64,000 bases of DNA, from assembly GCF_964204645.1 (NCBI RefSeq), contig NC_134031.1:7912501-7976500 (forward strand). The letters are read 5' to 3'. The notes beneath the pieces are model-generated. The model saw only the letters and a list, made by a program, of their open reading frames with translations. It did not search any database and had not been told where the DNA came from. Within the stretch, counting starts at the first letter, position 1. Each line of letters opens with the position of its first letter. Shown here one piece after another: positions 49,591-58,844 of this stretch. A program made the translations under genes and the position numbers. The stretch is from Tubulanus polymorphus. Its lineage: Eukaryota; Nemertea; Palaeonemertea; Tubulaniformes; Tubulanidae.

Positions 49591-49930
49591 TGTTGTGACG
49601 TATGAATACGTCACAAGCCATGAATTCCAAGCCATGTGTAGAAGAGGGCCTGCACACGTTACTAAAGATAAAATAATATAAAAGGGTTTAAGAAAGCTTT
49701 AGAGGGAGGCTGGATAGAAGAGGTTTTAGAGAGAGCTCCGGGAATGATCTGTATACATCTAGTAAGAGGAAATAAACGAAAGATAACTTTAGAAATTGTT
49801 AAGTTATTTCTGGGAGCCGTGTAAGAAGTCAAGACCAAGGACTGAGATCTGATCTAAGAGAATGAGCACCATCATTGAGAGGAATTATTACCACGACGCT
49901 AGTTGGAGAACCCAATCCGGATTCACAGCA
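49591..49930 (+). mobile_element. Possible solo LTR
   Basis: It begins TGTTGTGACGTATG and has a TATA-like AATATAAAAGG (49,674-49,684) and an AATAAA 90 bases later (49,771-49,776). It ends near TTGGAGAACCCAATCC, which resembles the primer-binding region after an LTR. A second LTR and internal genes are absent. Confidence 0.3.
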
Positions 49931-51042
49931 CTGGAAGATATACGGACCATAACATTGGTGAAGAATCCATACCCGCAACATTGGTGGGAGTTCCATCACC
50001 ACAACAATTGGAACTAGATGCCTAGAAAAAAAAAGAATTGTGAATCATACTATTTAAACTGGCGATAACTTTTTTGATCGTACGGTAGTATCTTATATCC
50101 AAATTCCTATAATTTTCTATCATCTTCATTTGACCACTAATTCGAGACAAAGAAGCAACTATATTACCTTCGGCTGACAAAAAGTTACCGTAATGCATTG
50201 TATCCACTGTAACAGCAGCAATGTTCACGATCTATACGGCCATCTCGTCACAGGTGTAGTTGAATACGATCTTCTCATGAGGTCAACGTTCCAGTCACAA
50301 CAAATAGTTTAACATCTGTACTTGTGTAAGTCACGAGGACTTAAATTTGGGTTCTCTTCCATCTGTAACCGTCGATCTGTGAAGGTAAACCCAGTTCTCC
50401 GCCATCTGTAACCGGCTGGTTGTTGTATCGGCAGGCTGGCTGGGGAACTAGTATTTACACCAGCGGTACAGGATTCCATCCATCAGGAACAACAAGGCAG
50501 TTAAACCTTATATATACAATCTTTATTGCATCCCGGAATGAGAATGATTATCATAACTTTGCATAGTCTTTATATACAGAATCATGAGTATAATGTGAGA
50601 ACTAGGTGTCAGATAAGTTGTAGACTGAGGACTCACAAACTAACACCTAGTGACATGTTTGAGAGACGTAAATTAATTAATGAGGAGCACTGACTAGAGC
50701 TAATTACTTTGAATACATATTGAGTCTTACATGTTGATTACGATAAAGCACATATTGATACTATATTCATAAGTTATATTACATTATTAATACTATTATT
50801 ATCATTATTAAGCATTTCATATAGTAAGAGATATGAAATATTATGAACCATTCGATATAAAATTGTAGATATATATGATTATAGAATATGCAACTTATAT
50901 CAGGGTGACATTAGGATTAGATTTAGGATCAGAGATAGAGGTTACTATGAGGCATCAATTCAGGAAGTAGTGAACTATACCATTGACAGTTGGGAGACTG
51001 TTTCTCTGTTAAGGAACATGAATATATCATTTAATATCAAAG
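49931..51042. other. AT-rich stretch, nothing recognised
   Basis: No exon, domain or clear repeat is visible. The small ORF at 50,022-50,228 on the minus strand is not supported. Confidence 0.3.
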
Positions 51043-51640
51043 ACATGCGACGCTGCTGCTACGTGTCTCCACTGATGTGTATGTCTTCACATCAACCAAC
51101 TGTCGAAGACGAGTTTCCTGCTAGTATGTAACAAAATGATATATAAAATATCATATTCATTGATTTTTGGGAATAATTAATTAGGTGAAAGGTGTCATCG
51201 AAACAGAATAATGCAAGACGATGAGTATATGCGTTCACACGGAACTGGCGTGAGGGGCCTATTGTCAACCGTCCTGTACAGTTATCACCTTACTGAAGGT
51301 GTCTACCTGTCAACCGTCCTGTACAGTTATCACCTTACTGAGGGTGTCTCCTGTGCAGTCATCACCGAACTGTTGTGTAGAGTGTCTACCTGTCAACCGT
51401 CCTGTACAGTAATCACCTTACTGAGGGTGTCTACCTGTCAGCCGTCCTGTGCAGTCAACACCGAACTGTGTGTAGGGTGTCATCTGTCAACCGTCCTGTA
51501 GAGTCATCACCCTAGTATGTAAGGTGTCGCATGTCATCAGCTGTAGAATATGGATCCCCAATCAAAGAACTATTTTCATGGAACTTCTTTTAGTTCCATA
51601 TTACTACGCTTTATGTTTCAGCTTGCGCATTAATTCCCCG
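51043..51640 (+). repeat. Dispersed repeat with internal minisatellite, copy 2
   Basis: Same organisation as 39,450-39,980: GACATGCGACGCTG, TGTCGAAGACGAGTTTCCTG, then about five units with GTCAACCGTCCTGTACAGT and CACCTTACTGAGGGTGTC, and the tail GTCATCAGCTGTAGAATATG ... TTATGTTTCAGC. The ORF reading through the units (51,211-51,501) is an artefact of the repeat. Confidence 0.8.
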
Positions 51641-51794
51641 ATTGTCGTGTGAAGGTGGTCTATTTTATAGGGGAAACGTTTATGAATCAGAAAGAGAAGA
51701 ACCAAATAAAATTTTTGATAATAATAACTTTATTTTCCCTTGAATTTTCATATTCATTATTCAGTTTATTCTCTTTCTATGTAACAAACTTATT

Positions 51795-51890
51795 TTCAAA
51801 CGAAAGTTTGTTTTTGTGCGCGCGCAAAAACAAATATTACCGCGCAAAAACAAACTTTTAAAGAGCATATGCCATCAAAATAGAATATTG
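51795..51890. repeat. GCGC-rich inverted repeat cluster 1
   Basis: AAAGTTTGTTTTTGTGCGCG is followed by CGCGCAAAAACAAA twice, and an arm (GAGCATATGCCATCAAAA) that is inverted near 52,731 (TTTTGATGCCATTTGCC). Confidence 0.7.
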
Positions 51891-52749
51891 TGTAAAATTC
51901 ATTTTCAAATGTGATGTATTCACAAATATCAAATATGGAACTGGTTTGAATTTTAGTTCAGCCATTACTTAGAAATGTGACTTTTAAATCGGCAATTTCA
52001 GCACGTGCTCACTGTTATTGTTTATCTTAGCAGGTGCGTGTTTCTGACGTCATCTCTTACAAACGCTCGCGGCTTTCAGTCATTTCACTAGATATTTCAT
52101 GCGATATTTTATCGTTTTGGAGTGATTTGAATTAATAAACTCTTACCATTGTATAGTGTTGCTACCGTTGTATATGACATGATAATCGTATATAAGTGAG
52201 TAGCGCTGTAGGTCAGTGAATACGGTGAACAAATGGTGTTTATTTTATCGATTATACATAGGCTACGCGTACTAGCGCGCACACGTGCTTGTGTTGATTG
52301 TCATAGTTTAGGTTTAGGTTTATTTATTTCGCTCTAACCAAACATTGGTATATAGAGGTTACAAGAATTTGTACAATAAAATTTATAATTTACAAAACTT
52401 AAAAACAAGAAAATAGAGATACACATAGAATAGAATAATAATAGAGATAACAGATATGTATACATGAATTTTACTTAAGTAGCTTGAGACCAGCATTTAC
52501 AAATCTAGCGAGTTTAATTAATATATTGTTATTTACAGCATTAGATAACATCATAAATAGCGCCACGCGCGGGTTGAATATGAACTATACGCACGGAGTG
52601 AAGGATAAATAGATGACTATTCCGCTAAATATTACGGCTAATTTGTGCTCCTCTTTTCAATAAGTCACATCTCAGGTCGTTATATGTATACTAAAGTTTC
52701 TTCTGGTTAAAAAATCGCGGAAAGTACAATTTTGATGCCATTTGCCCTT

Positions 52750-54150
52750 TAACGTGCAAAAACAAAATAATCCGTTTTTGTGCGTTTAAAGTTTGTTTTT
52801 GCGCGGACGCAAAACGAATATTTGTTTTTCGCAACAACGAAAGTTTGTTTTCGCGCGGTCAAAAACAAATATTACCGCGCAAAAACAAACTTTTAACGCG
52901 CAAAAACAAAATAATCCGTTTTTGCGCGCTAAGTTTGTTTTTGCGCGGGCGCAAAAACGAATATTTGTTTTTGCGCGGTCGTGAAATTAAAAAATATTAC
53001 GCCTGCTGGTATGATGTTACGCTGTCGCCATCTATTAGATCAAACAGTAACTATGTGATAACTTATTAGATCTACCTAGTCCCAGCCCTCATTAACATAA
53101 GATTTTAATATAAAATGGAACTGGTAGAACATACTGAAAATAGCCTGTTCAATCTAACCCGACTATTATACCCAACTGCTGAAACATTAAAAAATATTCA
53201 ATACGGTTAGTCATGGGACAAATAGAGACCTGAGCGATGTAAAGCAATGTAAACAAAGAAACAACATCAAATTTCATTTATTTTTAATAATTCTGTATCT
53301 ACAAATCTGGATGCATGGTCTAATATGGGAATTGTTTTTTTTATGTGAAAATATAACGTGTATGGTATTTCTATCTAACACGTTCGTACCAAGTGCTGCA
53401 GATTCCAATTCAATTTTCTGCTAGATGTCTCTCAGAAAAAGAATCTCTCAGAAATGAACATAAATCTCTCTATGTAAGGTAGAAAACTAGCTGAAAATCA
53501 CGCCAATATTTTTCTTCATATTTTAAAAGGTTGTGACACCGTAAAAACCGTTATGATATGCTAATATACATTAATAACTATCACGCGTTATTAATACGGT
53601 TGTGTGTGGGCTGATGTGCCTACGTCATCAATATATAATGGGGCTAGACTGGTCGCCGGTCAATCAAATTCAACTATCGGTATTTTCAAGCTCAATATAA
53701 CTTCATTGTATTGTGATCAATCAAAGACAATAACAAGGATATATGCATATTTGTATTCATCAAGGGGTCGTTAATTTTAGTAAAGTTAGTTTTCCTTTTA
53801 AATCAATTAATACAACTGCATAGATTAATTATTTCTTTAGTTACTGTTTAATCTAATAGATGGCGACAGCGTAATATCATAGTAGCGCACGTAAATCATT
53901 TTTTTGCGCTACTTGACGCCCGCGCAAAAACAAATCTTAGCGCGCAAAAACTTTTAGCGCGCAAAAACGGATTATGTTTTTGTGCGTTAAAAGTTTGTTT
54001 TTGCGCGAATATCCGTTTTTGCGCCCGCGCAAAAACAAACTTTAAGCGCACAAAAACGTAATAATCCGTTTTTGCGCGTTTAAAGTTTGTTTTTGCGCGG
54101 GAATATTTGTTTATGCGCGGTCATATTTGTTTTTGCGCGTTTTCGTGGAG
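52750..54150. repeat. GCGC-rich inverted repeat clusters 2 and 3 with arms
   Basis: At 52,750-52,985 and 53,904-54,150 the phrases CGCGCAAAAACAAAC and GTTTGTTTTTGCGCG alternate many times, so each cluster can fold on itself. The flanks TGTCGCCATCTATTAGAT (about 53,022) and ATCTAATAGATGGCGACA (about 53,855) are inverted, making the whole 1.4 kb a large inverted repeat with an 800-bp centre. There are no genes; in-cluster ORFs are repeat artefacts. Confidence 0.8.
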
Positions 54151-54879
54151 GACGAAAAAATATTTTTTACATGTCCCGAATCAGCCACCATACTTTTACC
54201 ATACATGGCTCGGCGCTCACGGATTGTGACGTAGTCTCATGTCACAATATGTGCACTTTCCAGAGCTCAAAGCTGTAAGATGTAAGAATGGAAAATGAGT
54301 CATGATGCGACAAATTGATGCAAAATCAGAGAAAAGTACAAAATAAACAGTATTGCATGCAATAGAAATTGTTCTTTGAGTCCTTTGGTTTTTGTACTTC
54401 GACGTTAGATTTGCATCTTTTGAACTTTGAAGTTGGACTTGCATCTTTAGAACTTTTAAGTTAGAATTCACACTTTAGTAAGCCTATTTAGAGGTCAGAA
54501 TTACATTTAATTAGAAATTTTATTTCCGCTTTCTGGAGTTACAGTTGGCTTTTTATCAATCGTAGCCTGCTAGATGGTGGTATTGAAAGATACTAGGGAG
54601 TTTTGTCATCGCTCCAGCGCCGTGGTGCTGTCGTTTAATGAAGCAACTAATACAAACGAACCAAACCCATATCCTAGCTATGCTAGCTATCGGACGATAA
54701 CATCCAATTTCTGGTATATATGAAAATGGGGGTGCTGAAACCAACACAAGAGAAATATCGAGGCTACAGTGACTGCACTTAAAAAAAGGACAAACAACAT
54801 GCATAAATATGGGTATATTCTGTAAATGGTGCCTGAGTGATTCAACACACTAGTATAGCACAGCAGGTTAATATACTTA

Positions 54880-55260
54880 GTGTATACTCAAGGAAAAACA
54901 AGTCAATTATCTCAATATGCCCTTCTCGTCCTGGGCAAGTAGTTGAGACAGAAATTCACTTTTTGTGTGAATGTCTAGCATATATCGATTGTCGTATTAC
55001 ATTATTCTCTAAAATCAAGGAACTCTGAGATATTGATATGGATATTCTATCCACTACAGACCAATTGTCCTTGATTCTAGTGGATGATCATATTATTTAT
55101 CACGTCTGTAAGTTTGTAAATTAGGCGTCTCGGCTGCGTAATGCACCGCCATAATGCATTTAACCAATATACTTATTTCCTATTATTTGTCTTGTGAGCC
55201 TATATAGGCTGGCTTTTAGTTATCTTTAAAAGATGACAATAAACTTTTCAATAAACGTTC
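54880..55260 (+). pseudogene. 3' end of a non-LTR retrotransposon (LINE)
   Basis: The plus-strand reading contains CPSRPGQVVETEIHFLCECL then AYIDCR, the C...ETE.HFL..C..Y...R pattern common at the C-terminus of LINE ORF2 proteins. It ends in-frame near 55,027, and a second in-frame stretch to about 55,124 fits a decayed continuation. AATAAA-type signals near 55,240-55,255 may be its 3' end. The reverse transcriptase is not present. Confidence 0.55.
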
Positions 55261-55530
55261 CTTTGTGTGCAGAGCTCAATTTCGTCCCCACAATGGTAAC
55301 ATTCTGGGTAATTCTGGATTTTAGAAATTGGGAAATTTTATCAAGTAAAACGTACCACACGCTGCTCGACTATAAAACTGACTATTAAATGTTCAACAAT
55401 GGCAAACGGACTGCTTAACATCTTCCATAGCAAAGACATATCGTGATATTTAACGAAATTTTAACTCCAGAAAACTATGACTGTACATCTCCCTATTGCC
55501 GGAATCGTTGTGTGACTTTCGTTGATTTCG

Positions 55531-55684
55531 GTGTAGCAACCAGTCTGCTTTCTTTCTTACACTCTTCCAATTATCTAGTGTGTTTCTCCCTGGATTGAAA
55601 CAGGTCGGTGTAGCAACCAGTCTGCTTTCTTTCTTACACTCTTCCAATTATCTAGTGTGTTTCTCCCTGGATTGAAACAGGTAG
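55531..55684. repeat. Perfect 77-bp tandem duplication
   Basis: The unit starting GTGTAGCAACCAGTCTGC at 55,531 is repeated from 55,608 with no differences that I can see. It is a recent duplication or an assembly artefact. Confidence 0.9.
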
Positions 55685-55689
55685 GCGAA

Positions 55690-56480
55690 ACATCCCTTTA
55701 AGAAATAGTAGTAACGCATGTACAGGACTCCTTGGCGATGAAAAGCATTAACTCTTAATAGAATGCAATTTCTTATTCATCCGTATCAGAGTCAATAAGA
55801 AAGAATAACTTATTTTGAAGGGCACCGCAGAGGTGAATCAATCGTCGTTTAATTCACCTGCGATTGAATTCGAGAGACCAAGGTTGACACACTTTTGGAC
55901 GGATTCGGTGCGAAGACTGATCCAATGCACAAGTAGAGATAAGCGAACCTTGATCAGGACTATTGAGTTCAATTTTGGAAAGATTTGATTATATATGGAT
56001 TATCAAACGTCTGAAATACATCAGATATTTCAGTGCGTCTAGTCATTCATCTTCCATCTTGAAACAATTTGGACGAATGTCCCAAGCGAACATCCAGAGA
56101 ACATTGGGATGGTATTAGTATTGTATTCTGGAGTAGTTGAAAGCTGGGAATGAATGTTCCAATGAGTTAAACGCAATTGTGTAAGTCGTGAGATGATTTG
56201 AATGATGATATTAAGCCAGCAATGCTTTTTAGCATAAACACACATTAAACGAAACGAACCACGTTTTTGAATACTTATTCTAACACATGTTACGATGAAA
56301 AATCATGAATAAGCTTTGAATAATTATAATAATTAGCACCATTTAATCTCAGCTGACTAATCCAACCAGGCTGGTGTTTATTAGAGACAATAAATGCAGG
56401 ATTTCTGCTGATGAAAAATACAAAAAAATAAAAACGCCCAATTAGCAAAGGATTTTACTATATATGAAAATCTATTTTCA
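55690..56480. other. AT-rich intergenic stretch
   Basis: Nothing recognised. A possible untranslated exon boundary (TCTATTTTCAG) lies just before the ATG at 56,483. Confidence 0.3.
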
Positions 56481-56482
56481 GA

Positions 56483-56740
56483 ATGTTCACTAAAACTTTG
56501 ATCGTTGCTTTGGCCATTTTTATGATCCTCGGTCTTTTCATAAAAATTTCGAGTAAATTAAAATGATTTTGTATTTATGCACGAAATTCTCTGTTTTTAT
56601 ATCTATTTACGTGGTCTTCACAAATTACAGATGAAGTACATATTGCCAAGAGAGGTGTACCATGTTTCGGCCTAGGTAGATTCGGTCTCGGTCAGGGAAC
56701 CTACTGGCTGATTTGGTGGACCAAGCAGCAACTGTTGTAG
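56483..56740 (+). CDS. Candidate two-exon small secreted peptide gene
   Basis: Exon 1 (56,483-56,552) begins ATG and encodes a strong signal peptide (MFTKTLIVALAIFMILGLF then IKIS), ending phase 1 before GTAAAT. Exon 2 starts at 56,631 after ATTACAG and, in the frame set by exon 1, runs 35 codons to TAG at 56,738-56,740. It has an AKR processing-type site, one Cys, and Gly- and Trp-rich sequence. AATAAA at 56,801-56,806 lies just downstream. Another frame of the same exon has a cysteine-dense stretch (six Cys in the last 16 codons before a TAA near 56,768), so a frameshift or alternative frame is possible. Cysteine-rich secreted peptides include defensins and toxins; I cannot tell which, if either. 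Confidence 0.4.
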
Positions 56741-57316
56741 CTGCGGTATTGAAAAATGCTGCAAAAATTAATACATCCCATGAATATGTATTGAATACCG
56801 AATAAAAAGTTGTGATCAAAATCATTGTTTTAGTTATAACGTCTTAATGATTTAACCTATATTTCGCATCGGTAGGTTACATATTTTGGGATCATTAGTG
56901 TTAGACGTACGGAGCCCAGGAGGTGATATGGTGAAAAAAGTAAATTTTCTTCGTCCGAACAAAATAATCTTTACGTACAATGATACAATTAATACAATTA
57001 TACAGCAAAGAGGACATTTATTTCTAGGTATGCCCGTTTTTATGGTTATGAATTTACAGTAGACTCTGTGGCTCAACTCCAGAACAGGTTAAAGTAGATC
57101 TACGGGCTCAACTCCGGTATCCGGTTAAGTAGTCGCAAGACATTTCACCAAGAAAAAGAATTACTAAGTACGTGCTGAACGATGGAAGGAGGCACGTGAA
57201 GCAGTTTTCACAAGTCGACAATCCACAATCGGAAACAACGCACTAGTCGACCAGTTCTCACGTCGACAATCGGCAATCAGAAACCTGATAGCCGACCAGT
57301 CCTCCCCGTCAGAACC

Positions 57317-57446
57317 ACAGGGGTTTGGCGATGGGCTTGGATTTTATTTCCGAGTTGTTGATAATCTCGCGAGATATTTAGCGCCATTCTCGCGAGATTA
57401 TCAACAACCCGGAAATAAAATCCAAGCCCATCGCCAAACCCCTGTG
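57317..57446. mobile_element. 130-bp mini-copy of the CACAGGGGTTTGG hAT-like element
   Basis: It consists almost only of the two ends: CACAGGGGTTTGGCGATGGG ... AATCTCGCGAGA and the inverse, joined by a short spacer. The flanks GTCAGAAC and ATCAGAAC agree in 7 of 8 bases, an 8-bp target duplication. It is the same family as 28,459-29,248. Confidence 0.88.
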
Positions 57447-57724
57447 ATCAGAACTGGCAACACTCACCTTATCTATTGAACACCCCTTCCTTTAACCCTG
57501 GATCCGCCCTTGGGTGGGATATCACACATCACAGAATCACGACAAATGACGGTAGTGCGGCTGACTTTAGATTGACAATGATTCTCTAATCGGAAAAATG
57601 AGATGAAAATAATAATACGTAAAGGTTCAATACGCATCAATAATTTGCATGGATTCGAACTACAGGTGAGTTTACCTTATAAACGAAGGGTCCGTAATGA
57701 TAAATGATGTATTTTGGCATAATG

Positions 57725-57815
57725 ATATACTTTCGTTCGAACGAAAAGATTATTTCGTTCCCGCGAAAAACATTTCGTGGCTACGAAAAAGATTATTTCG
57801 TTTCCGCGTTTATTT
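57725..57815. repeat. CGAAA/TTTCG inverted-repeat cluster
   Basis: Alternating TTTCGTTC, GAACGAAA, TTCGTGGCTACGAAA and ATTATTTCGTTTCCGCG phrases resemble in style the GCGC clusters at 52-54 kb but differ in sequence. It can form several hairpins. Confidence 0.5.
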
Positions 57816-57829
57816 TTCACGTGTCACGT

Positions 57830-58840
57830 GTCGCGGGGGCTCCGTATATAAAGATACATAAAAGATATAATATATCGATGTTCTGCGGGTGGTAAGAAAC
57901 GAGATTGATCATTCGTCTATTCATTGCACCAGCAAATGTTTTACTGATAAGTTCTATCATTCTACTGATATTATCATGATGAAAAATAACTTAAAAAATC
58001 ATTCATTAAAAAACCCAGTAAGGGCCAACTTCTAAATCTTGAGAAATGACGATTCCCAGCCGAACAAGTGATATGTGAATTCCGGTTATCTTGTCGTTTG
58101 TATTCAACCTTAAAATATATTTGTGAAATGAATAAATCGTCTTTTTAAAGATTTGTATAGTATATCTTTTTTCCGTTTTATAGTTGATTGAAGAATAGCA
58201 ATCTATAGTGAATCATTGGCTGTTAAAATGGGACATCATTTCCATAATCCAAAAATATGCAACCTACCGATGCGAAGGATAGGTTAAAGGTATTATGAAA
58301 TAATTTTGACCCTTGCTACATAAAAAGGAGAGATTACAGAACTGTTTGCCATTAACATTTAATGGTTGTATATGCGTTTAAAATTTTTCAGAAGTGTTCA
58401 TGGGAAGACATAGAGACATAGAAATATAAATAAGAGGCATATAAATGACAAGAAAGACATGGATCAAAATGATAGATATATTCATTCAAGTGATTAGCGC
58501 AGTTTTTATGTCAAAGCTTTAATTTTAGGTTTTAAAGAATTTATTTGGTTCCTTCTCACAAAATAGGATAGGATATTACGCCTCTACATTATATACAGCA
58601 CACAATACATGCATTTATTTGAATAAAGATCTCACCTCGGGGAGGATCAACAGTGAGAAGATTAGAGCACTCTCTTGGAGGCCATGGGCATAATAAGAAC
58701 AATTTTTCCTGTTGTCAATATTTGACCGGATTCTAAAAGGAACTGCGGAGTTGTGAGCGAGATAAGATCAACACATTTCATTTTATTTTTATTTTGCCGT
58801 GTAAGGTTCTGCCACCGAAATTCACGAAGATTTCTTCAAT
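57830..58840. other. Intergenic, nothing recognised
   Basis: AT-rich sequence upstream of the PAN/F5-8C gene; its promoter should be near 58,700-58,840. Confidence 0.3.
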
Positions 58841-58844
58841 AAAA

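Noticed and set aside
51211-51501. 96-codon repetitive ORF
   Set aside because: Its repeats come from the GTCAACCGTCCTG minisatellite, not from a selected protein.
52793-53069. Two Arg/Lys/Phe-rich ORFs
   Set aside because: They are translations of the GCGCAAAAACAAA repeat clusters.
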